Translations under genes and position numbers: made by a program
The notes under the pieces: generated by a model
Told to the model about the DNA's origin: nothing
Database searches by the model: none
Seen by the model: the letters and a program-made list of their open reading frames with translations, nothing else
Assembly: GCF_002844375.1 (NCBI RefSeq)
Contig: NZ_CP024199.1
Coordinates: 2,120,001-2,184,000, forward strand
DNA from: Thalassospira marina
GTDB taxonomy: Bacteria > Pseudomonadota > Alphaproteobacteria > Rhodospirillales > Thalassospiraceae
Reading direction: 5' to 3'
Length of the DNA stretch: 64,000 nucleotides
Shown: piece after piece, positions 35,062-43,481 of the stretch
Position numbering within the stretch: the first letter of the stretch is position 1
Layout: the number at the start of each line of letters is the position of its first letter

Positions 35062-35083
35062 ATTTGGTAAAACCATACCAAAT
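35062..35083. promoter_or_regulatory. Overlapping palindromes in the decarboxylase/ALDH divergent region
   Basis: Perfect 8-bp arms ATTTGGTA (35062-35069) and TACCAAAT (35076-35083) with spacer AAACCA. Inside lies a second dyad TGGT-AAA-ACCA (35065-35075), which fits the TGGTnnnACCA pattern of FadR-subfamily GntR regulators. It is 64-85 bases before the aldehyde dehydrogenase start. Confidence 0.55.
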
Positions 35084-35146
35084 AACCATTTAACCCGCCG
35101 CGCCGCAACGGCCCGATAAAAGACGGGTAAAAACAGGGAGGCTTCC

Positions 35147-36634
35147 GTGCCTGTTGAACTGGAACTGGACCCATTCGTCCTGGCGAAATCACTGTCTGGC
35201 GTACACCTGATTGACGGCGAATTTGTCGCGCCGATCAATGGTAAAACATTTGATGTTTTAAACCCGGCAACCGGTAAATCCATTGGCCAGGCGGCCGAGG
35301 GCGACAAGGCTGACGTTGACCGCGCCGTAAAGATCGCCAAAGAAGCTCAAAAATCCTGGTCAGAGCGCCCGGCCCGTGAACGCGGCAAACTTGTTGCTGA
35401 ATGCGGCCGCATCCTGAACCAGCATGTCGATGAGCTCGGCAAACTGATTGCCCTTGAATCCGGCAAAGCGCTGCGGACCGAAAGCCGCGTCGAGGCATCG
35501 GTGCTGGCGGATATGTTTGTGTTTTTTGGTGGCCTCGCATCCGAGTTGAAAGGCGAAACCGTTCCGTTCAACCCGAATATGATGACAATGACCACCCGCG
35601 AGCCCGTGGGCGTTGTCGGCGCGATTATTCCCTGGAACGTGCCGCTTTTGCTAATGGCGATCAAGGTTGCACCGGCACTGGTTGCAGGTAACAGCGTTGT
35701 GGTGAAATCGGCCGAAGACACGCCCTTTACCGTGCTGCGTGTTTGCCAGATCATGCAGCAGATTTTACCGAAGGGTGTTTTGAACATTCTTTCCGGCTTT
35801 GGCCCTGGCTGCGGTGGCCCACTGGTGGAACACAAGGATGTCAAAAAAGTTTCGTTCACCGGGTCAGTAGAAACGGGACGTACCGTTTACCGTGCTGCGG
35901 CAGAAAAGCTGATCCCTGTGACGCTGGAACTTGGTGGCAAATCGCCGATGATCGTGATGGACGATGCCGACCTTGAAAAGGCCGTTGCGGGTGCCATTGG
36001 CGGCATGCGTTTCACCCGTCAGGGGCAAAGCTGCACTGCATCGTCGCGCATTCTGGTACACGAAACACTGCATGACGAATTTGTCAGCCGCCTGAAAGAG
36101 CGCGTAAATGCCCTTAAGATGGGCAACCCGCTTGATGAAAGCACCGATATCGGCACCATCATCAACGCCAAGCAACGCGCGAAGGTGTGCAACTATATTG
36201 AAATCGGCAGCGAGGAAGGTGCAACAAAGCACGAATTAAGCGCCCTGCCCGATGACCCGGAACTGGCGGACGGCCAATATGTGCGCCCGGTGATTTTCAC
36301 CGATGTTAAGCCCGATGCCCGCATTGCCCGCGAAGAAATTTTCGGCCCGGTCGCCTGTGTGTTCAAATTCAAGACATTTGAAGAAGCCCTTGAACTTGCA
36401 AACGATAGTGACTTTGGCCTGGCGGCAACTGTCTGGACCACAAACCTGAAAACAGCGCTGGTAGCCACCAAGCGGCTGGAGGCCGGTTTTGTGCAGGTCA
36501 ACCAGAACCTGGTTGTGCAGCCCAACCTTTCCTATGGTGGCGTCAAACTTTCGGGGCTGGGACGTGAAGCATCGCTTGAAAGCATGCTGGAACACTTCAC
36601 CCATAAGAAAACCATCATATTGAACATGGAATAA
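35147..36634 (+). CDS. NAD(P)-dependent aldehyde dehydrogenase
   Basis: A 495-residue aldehyde dehydrogenase with catalytic Cys296 (GQSCTASSR), general base Glu261 (TLELGGKSP), Asn164 (IPWNVPL) and FTGSVETGR of the cofactor fold. The start is a GTG at 35147 with GGGAGG just before it. The substrate cannot be read from sequence; its divergent neighbour, an amino acid decarboxylase, suggests an amino-aldehyde of polyamine breakdown. A strong terminator follows. Confidence 0.92.
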   Translation: MPVELELDPFVLAKSLSGVHLIDGEFVAPINGKTFDVLNPATGKSIGQAAEGDKADVDRAVKIAKEAQKSWSERPARERGKLVAECGRILNQHVDELGKLIALESGKALRTESRVEASVLADMFVFFGGLASELKGETVPFNPNMMTMTTREPVGVVGAIIPWNVPLLLMAIKVAPALVAGNSVVVKSAEDTPFTVLRVCQIMQQILPKGVLNILSGFGPGCGGPLVEHKDVKKVSFTGSVETGRTVYRAAAEKLIPVTLELGGKSPMIVMDDADLEKAVAGAIGGMRFTRQGQSCTASSRILVHETLHDEFVSRLKERVNALKMGNPLDESTDIGTIINAKQRAKVCNYIEIGSEEGATKHELSALPDDPELADGQYVRPVIFTDVKPDARIAREEIFGPVACVFKFKTFEEALELANDSDFGLAATVWTTNLKTALVATKRLEAGFVQVNQNLVVQPNLSYGGVKLSGLGREASLESMLEHFTHKKTIILNME

Positions 36635-36660
36635 GGGAAAAACCGCCAGTTATTTTCCCA

Positions 36661-36697
36661 CCGGGTTGCATTGCGAAATATGCAACCCGGATTTTTT
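36661..36697 (+). terminator. Terminator of the aldehyde dehydrogenase gene
   Basis: Perfect 10-bp stem CCGGGTTGCA / TGCAACCCGG with a 10-nt loop followed by ATTTTTTCC. Confidence 0.92.
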
Positions 36698-36873
36698 CCA
36701 TGTTCCCTTGACCTCGTCTGTCCGATCCGTAAAAGTGCGTTTATTCGCGCTTAAAGTTCTGAAAGTATCTGGCACATGTCTGACGGCACCGACACCAAAC
36801 TGTCGCCCTGTTCCCTCACCTGTTTTACAGGCGTGGCTGACATGATGCCGATTATTTGCTCCATTTCCATTCG

Positions 36874-36948
36874 GCGAATGTGAACCCTGTCATCTGCGGA
36901 TGACAGGTCTGGTGTATCCAAAATTCAAATCCCTACATTCACATTTGC
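36874..36948 (+). promoter_or_regulatory. Structured leader upstream of threonine dehydratase
   Basis: An outer helix of 11 bp (GCGAATGTGAA 36874-36884 with TTCACATTTGC 36938-36948, one G-U pair) encloses a perfect 9-bp hairpin (CCTGTCATC / GATGACAGG, loop TGCG, 36886-36907) and a 30-nt single-stranded stretch. It lies 44 bases before the ATG, on the coding strand. No T run follows, so it is not a simple terminator; a cis-acting RNA or a spaced operator is possible. Confidence 0.45.
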
Positions 36949-36991
36949 AGTTGCTGCCGTGATTACAGGCAGAACGTAAAGGAGTCTGGAA

Positions 36992-38212
36992 ATGGCTGTT
37001 TCCTATCATGATATCGTCCGTGCTTCGCGCCTGCTTGAAGGCATCGTCAATAAAACACCGCTGGTGCGATCCCAGACGCTGTCCAAAATCTGCCAGGCCG
37101 ATGTCTATCTGAAGCTGGAAAACCTGCAATATACCGCGTCTTTCAAGGAACGTGGCGCCTATGTCAAATTGGCCAGCCTCACCCCGGAAGAACGCGCCTG
37201 CGGTGTTATTGCCGTATCGGCTGGCAACCATGCCCAGGGCGTGGCCTATAATGCCAAACGCCTTGGCATCCCCGCCACCATCGTCATGCCGGAAAACACT
37301 CCTTATACCAAGGTTCGTCATACCCGCTCACATGGTGCGGAAGTGGTCCTTAAAGGGGCTGTTCTGGCCGAATCCATGCAGGCCGCACAGGAAATCCAGC
37401 AGGAACGCGGGCTGACATTTGTTCACCCGTTTGATGACGAACATATCATCGCCGGTCAGGGTACTGTCGGTTTGGAAATTTTAAACGAAGGTGCCGATTT
37501 CGACACCATCATTGTGCCGGTTGGCGGTGGTGGCCTGGCCTCGGGCATTGCAACAGCCGTTAAATCGCGCAGACCTGACATTGATGTTATTGGTGTAGAA
37601 ACAAAGCTTTACCCATCCATGTATGAAGGCATACATGAAAAAGAATTTACCGGTGGTGGCGTTACCATTGCCGAGGGCATCGCGGTAAAGCAGCCGGGCG
37701 GCAAGACCCTGGAAATTTGCAAAGAACTGCTGAACGACGTTGTGCTGGTCGAAGAATCGGCCATCGAACGCGCAATCCAGATGCTGATCGAGATCGAAAA
37801 GACCGTTGTTGAAGGTGCCGGTGCAGCACCACTGGCTGCCCTGCTTGATCACCCGGAACGGTTTGCTGGCAAAAAGGTATGTCTGATCATTAGTGGCGGC
37901 AATATCGATAGCCGCCTGCTGGCACAGGTTTTAATGCGCGGCATGGCGCGCGAAGGCCGCCTGGTTCGTATCCGTATTGAAATTCCCGACGTACCGGGTG
38001 CATTGGCACGCATCAGCACCCTGATCGGCAATGCCGAAGCCAATATTATCGAGGTCTATCACCAGCGCTATTTCTATGACATTCCGGCAAAGCAGACCGA
38101 TGTCGATATGGTGCTGGAGGTGCGCGACACCGCACATGCCCAACAGGTTACCGAATATCTTAAAGAAAACGGATATGGCGGCCGGCTGCTGGGTAATACC
38201 TCGCTCGACTAA
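36992..38212 (+). CDS. ilvA: Threonine ammonia-lyase (dehydratase) with ACT domain
   Basis: A 406-residue PLP enzyme converting threonine to 2-oxobutyrate. The PLP lysine is K52 in TASFKERGAYVKL; SAGNHAQGVAYNAKRLG and the phosphate loop VPVGGGGLASGIA follow. Residues about 325-400 form a single ACT regulatory domain (RIRIEIPDVPGALARISTLIG). The one-ACT architecture is the shorter catabolic/biosynthetic type seen in many bacteria; role in isoleucine synthesis versus threonine breakdown cannot be separated here. AAGGAG lies just before the ATG, and a paired-helix leader upstream may control it. Confidence 0.93.
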   Translation: MAVSYHDIVRASRLLEGIVNKTPLVRSQTLSKICQADVYLKLENLQYTASFKERGAYVKLASLTPEERACGVIAVSAGNHAQGVAYNAKRLGIPATIVMPENTPYTKVRHTRSHGAEVVLKGAVLAESMQAAQEIQQERGLTFVHPFDDEHIIAGQGTVGLEILNEGADFDTIIVPVGGGGLASGIATAVKSRRPDIDVIGVETKLYPSMYEGIHEKEFTGGGVTIAEGIAVKQPGGKTLEICKELLNDVVLVEESAIERAIQMLIEIEKTVVEGAGAAPLAALLDHPERFAGKKVCLIISGGNIDSRLLAQVLMRGMAREGRLVRIRIEIPDVPGALARISTLIGNAEANIIEVYHQRYFYDIPAKQTDVDMVLEVRDTAHAQQVTEYLKENGYGGRLLGNTSLD

Positions 38213-38224
38213 CCCTGAAACATC

Positions 38225-38273
38225 AAAAGGGGACGCAGCGTTGACCCGATGGGGAATGCCGCGTCCCTTTTAT
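38225..38273. terminator. Bidirectional hairpin between ilvA and flavin reductase
   Basis: GGGACGC / GCGTCCC stem extended by a G-T pair and AAA/TTT on the outside, with a loop of about 24 nt, then TTTTATAA. It sits between convergent genes. Confidence 0.7.
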
Positions 38274-38298
38274 AATTCAGCTTTGCAAAGTGATATGA

Positions 38299-38784
38299 TC
38301 AGGCCCGCGCCAATTGTGCATAGGCTCCGCCGTAATACAGCAGCGGGTCGCCCGTTTCACCCATTTCAACGGCATTGACCTGCCCGACAATAATGCTGTG
38401 ATCGCCGCCATCGTGCACGGCATGGCGCACACACGAAAAAGTTGAGATGTTCCCTGTCAAAACCGGCATACCATGACCATTATCTGTAAAGCGGGTATCT
38501 TCCCAGCGATCAGCAATTGGGGCGGCAAAGCGTTCGGCCAGTTCTTTTTGGGAATTCCGCAAGACATTAATGCAAAAATGCTGCACATCGCCCGTAAAAA
38601 CGTCGTGGGTCGCAGCACTGCGTGCAACGGAAAACAGCACCAATGGCGGCTCCAGCGACACGGAAGAAAACGAATTGATGGTAATCCCGACCTTCTTTCC
38701 GTCCGTATCACGACTGGTAACAATAGCAACACCAGTCGCGAACTGGCCAAGACAATCCCGGAAATGACGTGACGAGAAGGACAT
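38299..38784 (-). CDS. Flavin reductase family protein
   Basis: A 161-residue FMN-binding split-barrel flavin reductase (NADH:FMN oxidoreductase, DIM6/NTAB type). Visible are RDCLGQFATGVAIVTS, GITINSFSSVSLEPPLVLFSVARSA and the C-terminal GDHSIIVGQVNAVEMG with LLYYGGAY. Such proteins supply reduced flavin to two-component monooxygenases; no monooxygenase partner is adjacent. The start at 38784 gives the usual length; an ATG at 38862 would add 26 unusual residues. Confidence 0.92.
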   Translation of the reverse strand: MSFSSRHFRDCLGQFATGVAIVTSRDTDGKKVGITINSFSSVSLEPPLVLFSVARSAATHDVFTGDVQHFCINVLRNSQKELAERFAAPIADRWEDTRFTDNGHGMPVLTGNISTFSCVRHAVHDGGDHSIIVGQVNAVEMGETGDPLLYYGGAYAQLARA

Positions 38785-39033
38785 GTTCAAATTACAGCTT
38801 TCATTGTTCAGGGCGTGCGGCAAAATCCGTTTGAAGCCACAGGAAAATGGCGGCAAATTCAAAACCTGTCAAATACTGACATAAAACGTTTTGCAAACAG
38901 TATGTTATTAACAAAACGAACTAATTGTATCATAGCTGGTGAGACTTTTGTAAAAAGGCACCACGTGACAATTGGATGACTAGTCCAGCCAGATGGATAA
39001 GATAGCTAGGTTTGCCGGCACAAGGGGTATTAG

Positions 39034-39888
39034 ATGTTTCTGATCATTGGTTATGTGATTGTGATCGGTGCGGTCCTGGGGGGCTATTTGCCACATGGCA
39101 AATTCAGCGTCCTTATTCAGCCCTTTGAAATTCTGATCATCTTTGGTGCCGCTTTCGGCACATTCCTGATCGCCAACCCGATGAGTGTGCTAAAGCGCAG
39201 CATTTCCTTTACGGTTCGCGCGCTTAAGGGCTCCAAAAAGAAACCGGCCTATCTGGAACTGCTGGTCTGTCTGTATGCGGTTTTTCGTTTGGCGAAATCC
39301 AAGGGCGACCTTGCCCTTGAAAGCCACGTTGAAAACCCTGAAAGCTCGGCCCTGTTTAACAATTTCCCCGGTGTTACGGCAGACCACCATGCGCTGGAAT
39401 TCCTGTGTGACTATCTTCGCCTGCTGACCCTGGGCACCACCAATGCTTATGAGCTTGAAGCCGTCATTGACCAGGAACTCGAAGCCCATCACGAAGAAGA
39501 CAACGTTGTGCCAGATGCCATCCAAGCAGTGGGTGATGCCCTGCCCGGCCTTGGTATCGTCGCGGCTGTTCTTGGCGTTATCAACACCATGGGCTCGGTG
39601 ACCGAACCGCCGGAAATTCTGGGTGAAATGATTGGCGCAGCGCTGGTCGGTACGTTTTTGGGTATTCTGGCATCCTATGGCTTTGTCGGCCCGACCTCGG
39701 CGATTATCAAAAAAACGCTGGAACAGGATGCGAAATTCTATGTCTGTATGAAAGCCGCCCTGATCGGCCATATGCAGGGATATGCCCCGCAGGTTTCTGT
39801 CGAATTTGCCCGTAAAATTTTGCCGCCGGAAGTGCGCCCAAGCTTCAAGGAGCTTGACGATGCCATCCAGAACGCACCCACCGTTTAA
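39034..39888 (+). CDS. motA: Flagellar motor stator protein MotA
   Basis: A 284-residue proton-channel stator subunit with four membrane segments: two at the N-terminus and two around residues 165-225 (DALPGLGIVAAVLGVINTMG, GAALVGTFLGILASYG). The large cytoplasmic loop between carries the charged residues that touch the rotor. AAGGGG precedes the ATG. It forms a unit with motB 67 bases downstream; no other flagellar gene is present here. Confidence 0.97.
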   Translation: MFLIIGYVIVIGAVLGGYLPHGKFSVLIQPFEILIIFGAAFGTFLIANPMSVLKRSISFTVRALKGSKKKPAYLELLVCLYAVFRLAKSKGDLALESHVENPESSALFNNFPGVTADHHALEFLCDYLRLLTLGTTNAYELEAVIDQELEAHHEEDNVVPDAIQAVGDALPGLGIVAAVLGVINTMGSVTEPPEILGEMIGAALVGTFLGILASYGFVGPTSAIIKKTLEQDAKFYVCMKAALIGHMQGYAPQVSVEFARKILPPEVRPSFKELDDAIQNAPTV

Positions 39889-39955
39889 CGTCTAGTGAAC
39901 TTTGCGTCCGTTAAAGTGACAGGCAAGAATTTGCGCCAGGATATGACAGTCTGAA

Positions 39956-40972
39956 ATGCCGGATATCGTAATAAAAAAAGTCAAAAAAGGCGGACATGGC
40001 GGCCATCACGGCGGCTCGTGGAAAGTCGCCTATGCGGACTTTGTGACGGCAATGATGGCCTTCTTCCTGTTGCTTTGGCTGCTTAGCAGCGCGACAGACG
40101 AACAGCTTCACGGCATTTCAAACTATTTCGCACCGGAATCGATCTCGCGCAGTGAATCGGGCGCTGGCGGCTTGCTGGCTGGAACCAAACTTGCCGATTC
40201 TGGCGCCATGCGTTCAGAAAATGGCGCGCCGGTAATTCAGATGGATATCCCGCCGACGCCTGATGCCACCACCGTAGAAACCGAAGCCAAAGGCGAAACC
40301 GCCGAGGAAAAGGCCGAAAAAGCAGCACAGGCGGCGGAAAAGAAAGAATTTGATAAAGCAGCAAAAGACCTGAAAGAAGCGATGGATAAATCGCCAGAGC
40401 TTCAGGAACTTTCAAAGAACCTTCTGGTCGAACAGACAGACGAAGGCCTGCGTATCCAGATCATCGATAAAGACGGCACATCGATGTTCCCGAGTGGCAG
40501 TGCAACCCTTCGCGACCATACAAGGCTGTTGCTTAAACAGGTGGCTGAAGCCATCAAGGATATGCCGCAGGATATTGCAATTGAAGGTCATACCGACGCA
40601 GTCCCCTATTCGCATTCCGATGGGACTTACACCAACTGGGAACTTTCAGCAGACCGTGCATTGGCAACCCGGCGCGAATTGCAGCTTGATGGCCTGCCCA
40701 CAGACCGGTTTGGCAAAGTTTCAGGTGTTGCCGATACCGTGCCCTTCATCAAGGATAACCCCAAGGATGAACGCAATCGCCGCATCAGCATAACCCTGCT
40801 GCGGGGGACGGGCACACCGCCAGCCAAGCCGGAAGATGAAAAGACGGGTGATGAACCACCGGCATCCGGCCTGTTTGCCCCGCGCGACCGTGATGGTAAC
40901 CAGGAACGCCCGGCAATTGATCCCGATGCGCCGATTGAACGCCCGACCTTCTCGGTACCTTCACGCAACTAG
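39956..40972 (+). CDS. motB: Flagellar motor stator protein MotB
   Basis: A 338-residue stator subunit. The basic N-terminus (KKVKKGGHGGHHGGSWKVAYADFVTAMMAF) leads into one membrane segment with the proton-carrying Asp28. A helical, Ala/Glu-rich linker follows, then the OmpA-like peptidoglycan-binding domain at about 175-280 (IEGHTDAVPYSHSDG, NWELSADRALATRREL) and a Pro-rich tail. It anchors MotA to the cell wall. Confidence 0.97.
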   Translation: MPDIVIKKVKKGGHGGHHGGSWKVAYADFVTAMMAFFLLLWLLSSATDEQLHGISNYFAPESISRSESGAGGLLAGTKLADSGAMRSENGAPVIQMDIPPTPDATTVETEAKGETAEEKAEKAAQAAEKKEFDKAAKDLKEAMDKSPELQELSKNLLVEQTDEGLRIQIIDKDGTSMFPSGSATLRDHTRLLLKQVAEAIKDMPQDIAIEGHTDAVPYSHSDGTYTNWELSADRALATRRELQLDGLPTDRFGKVSGVADTVPFIKDNPKDERNRRISITLLRGTGTPPAKPEDEKTGDEPPASGLFAPRDRDGNQERPAIDPDAPIERPTFSVPSRN

Positions 40973-41211
40973 GGTCTGTGGTGGATCGGCTTTCCTGATT
41001 GCATCAAAGCCCGGAAACCTTTTCAGGCACTGTTCAGCATTGGCATTTAAGATGATTGACGAATGCCGAGGGATAGGACGTTTAGGAACGCCCGACATGA
41101 TTTTCTCGCATTCGCTGCCATAGATTAAACATCTGTGACTTTAAAGTTTGCGTACAGATACCTACACTAGTTAAATAAGATAAATCATCCAGGCACGGAC
41201 ACCTACGCAGC

Positions 41212-41952
41212 ATGACGGTCAACCAGCGTCGCCAGACACAGCATTATTTCATTACCGCGCCCATGCCCTGCCCCTATTTGCCGGGCCGGTTTGAGCGCAA
41301 GCTGGTGACTGAACTGCGCGGCCCCGAATCCAACAACATCCATAATCTGTTATCACGCGCAGGCTTTCGCCGTAGCCATTCCATTGCCTATCTGCCGGCC
41401 TGCGGCGATTGCGATGCCTGCATTCCCGTTCGGGTCTGCACCAAGGATTTTCAGGATAACCGGTCCTTCCGCCGCAATCGCGCAACCAATGCCGACTTGA
41501 CCCGCCAAATTTTTGCAGCGTCAGCCACGCAGGAACAGTTTCGCCTGTTTTCGGAATATCAGGCAGCGCGCCACGGCGATGGCGATATGGCCCGCATGGA
41601 TACCCGCGATTACCGGGCCATGATGGAAGACACCACCGTTGAAACGTCCATTTTTGAATATCGCACACCTGATAACCGGCTGATTGCTGTTGCGCTGGTT
41701 GATGCACTTTCTGACGGGCTTTCTGCCGTTTACAGCTTTTTTGACCCGCGCGAAGACCGCAGAAGCCTTGGCACCTATATTATCCTCGACCTTGTGGCCG
41801 AAGCCGCACGAATGAACCTGCCGTTTGTCTATCTGGGATACTGGGTGCGTGATTGCCGGAAAATGTCCTATAAGACGCGGTTCAAGCCGCTTGAAGCCTT
41901 TCGCAACGGCCAATGGGCCCGGCACGAAGCCGAAACCGGCAGCACCGATTAA
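41212..41952 (+). CDS. bpt: Aspartate/glutamate leucyltransferase (Bpt) of the N-end rule
   Basis: A 246-residue aminoacyl-tRNA protein transferase of the Bpt/ATE family, which adds a leucine to N-terminal Asp or Glu to mark proteins for ClpAP. Marks are PCPYLPGRFERKLVTEL, the cysteine set YLPACGDCDACIPVRV, FRRNRATNADL and the C-terminal GYWVRDCRKMSYKTRFKP. Length fits the family. It is a single gene downstream of motB. Confidence 0.95.
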   Translation: MTVNQRRQTQHYFITAPMPCPYLPGRFERKLVTELRGPESNNIHNLLSRAGFRRSHSIAYLPACGDCDACIPVRVCTKDFQDNRSFRRNRATNADLTRQIFAASATQEQFRLFSEYQAARHGDGDMARMDTRDYRAMMEDTTVETSIFEYRTPDNRLIAVALVDALSDGLSAVYSFFDPREDRRSLGTYIILDLVAEAARMNLPFVYLGYWVRDCRKMSYKTRFKPLEAFRNGQWARHEAETGSTD

Positions 41953-42216
41953 TCATCCTAACACCGCTACCCGGGCTTGCCGTTTCGTTTGCAATCACCC
42001 GCTGAAATCCCCCGCCTGCCCCTGTCATCTGTGGTTAAAACCGGCTCGAACTGTGCGCTATGTCTCATTTGCCGGGAAAAATAGACAAAAGTTTAACCCA
42101 GAGTGCTGATCGGCAGTTGCCTCCTATCCTCAACGACTATAATCTTTACAGACGAAGCCGTGACAACGCTTTGTAGAAAAAGAAATTATCGATTGTTTGC
42201 TGGGAGGCTACAAACA

Positions 42217-43311
42217 ATGAAACGTCGTCAATTCCTGAGCGGCGCCGCGCTTGCTGGTGCCACTGCTGCCGTCGCGTCGGCATTCCCGAAACCTGCACTT
42301 GCCCAGAATGTCCGTGAATGGCGCATGGTTACAACCTGGCCGAAAAACTTTCCCGGCCTTGGCACCGGTGCAAACCTTCTGGCTGATTACATCAACAAGG
42401 CATCCGATGGCCGGATGAAAGTCACCGTTTACGGTGCGGGCGAAATCGTTCCGGCGTTTGAAGCCATCGATGCAGTAGGCAACGGCACCGTCGAAATGGG
42501 CCATGGCGCGCCCTATTACTGGAAAGGTAAAGTTGCCGCGACCCAGTATCTGGCAGCAATGCCGTTCGGCCTGACCGCACAGGAACAGAATTCCTGGTTC
42601 CAGTATGGCGGTGGTCAGGAACTGGCCGACAAAATCTATGCAAAGCTGAACTGCAAATTCTTCCCGTCGGGCAATACCGGCACGCAGATGGGTGGTTGGT
42701 TCAACAAGGAAATGAACACCATTGACGACTTCAAAGGTCTGAAAATGCGTATTCCGGGCCTTGGCGGCGAAGTAATCCAGGCTGCGGGTGGTAACGTTGT
42801 CAACCTGCCGGGCGGCGAAATTCCGCCAGCACTGCAGTCCGGCGCCATCGACGCGACCGAATGGGTCGGCCCATATAACGACCTGGCGTTTGGTCTCTAT
42901 AAATCGGCCAAATATTACTACTATCCGGGTTGGCATGAGCCGGCAACCACCCTTGAAAACTTCATCAACCTTGATGCATGGAACGACCTGCCCGATGACC
43001 TTAAAGCCATCGTCGAACAGGCAAACCGTGCAACCAACCAGATGGTTTTGTCGGAATTTGTGGCCCGTAACAACCAGGCCCTGAAGACCCTGCAGGAAAA
43101 GCACAATGTTGATGTGCGTCCGTTCTCGGATGAAATTCTGACCAATCTGGGTGAACTGGCCGGTAAGGTTCTGCGCGATCTGGTTGCTGCCGATCCGCTG
43201 TCACAGGAAGTGTTCGACAGCCTTGTTGCCTTCCGTGAACAGGCCGTTTCCTGGGCGAAATATTCGGAAAGCGCCTTCATGCAGGCACGTGTCCTTCCGT
43301 TCAAATACTGA
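42217..43311 (+). CDS. TRAP transporter solute-binding protein (TakP type, Tat signal)
   Basis: A 364-residue periplasmic binding protein similar to TakP of Rhodobacter, which binds 2-oxo acids such as pyruvate. A twin-arginine signal is seen (MKRRQFLSGAALAGA ... PALAQ). Family marks: GAGEIVPAFEAIDAVGNG, GGNTGTQMGGWFNKE-like stretch (SGNTGTQMGGWFNKEMNT), GAIDATEWVGPYND and YYYYPGWHEPATT. The ATG at 42217 follows GGGAGG. Its permease genes (43482-45403) lie downstream on the other strand, an unusual convergent layout. Confidence 0.93.
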   Translation: MKRRQFLSGAALAGATAAVASAFPKPALAQNVREWRMVTTWPKNFPGLGTGANLLADYINKASDGRMKVTVYGAGEIVPAFEAIDAVGNGTVEMGHGAPYYWKGKVAATQYLAAMPFGLTAQEQNSWFQYGGGQELADKIYAKLNCKFFPSGNTGTQMGGWFNKEMNTIDDFKGLKMRIPGLGGEVIQAAGGNVVNLPGGEIPPALQSGAIDATEWVGPYNDLAFGLYKSAKYYYYPGWHEPATTLENFINLDAWNDLPDDLKAIVEQANRATNQMVLSEFVARNNQALKTLQEKHNVDVRPFSDEILTNLGELAGKVLRDLVAADPLSQEVFDSLVAFREQAVSWAKYSESAFMQARVLPFKY

Positions 43312-43344
43312 TCGAAAAATCAGTTATCCAACGGATCTGCTTTT

Positions 43345-43375
43345 AAGGGTCGGCACCATGTGCCGGCCCTTTTTG
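43345..43375 (+). terminator. Terminator of the TRAP binding-protein gene
   Basis: AAGGGTCGGCA / TGCCGGCCCTT stem of 11 bp with one T-G pair, loop CCATG, then TTTTTG on the plus strand. Confidence 0.88.
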
Positions 43376-43425
43376 TATTTGCAATCCGCTTTTCCTTTCG
43401 GGCCACGCCCCTGCTCTCGCCCATA

Positions 43426-43451
43426 GAAAAAGGGCCGGAAAACCGGCCCTT
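43426..43451 (-). terminator. Terminator of the TRAP permease genes
   Basis: AAGGGCCGG / CCGGCCCTT perfect 9-bp stem with loop AAAA; on the minus strand followed by TTTTT, so it ends the leftward dctQM transcript. It stands back to back with the plus-strand terminator. Confidence 0.88.
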
Positions 43452-43481
43452 GATCGCTAAGATGGAATAGTCAGGTGCAGA

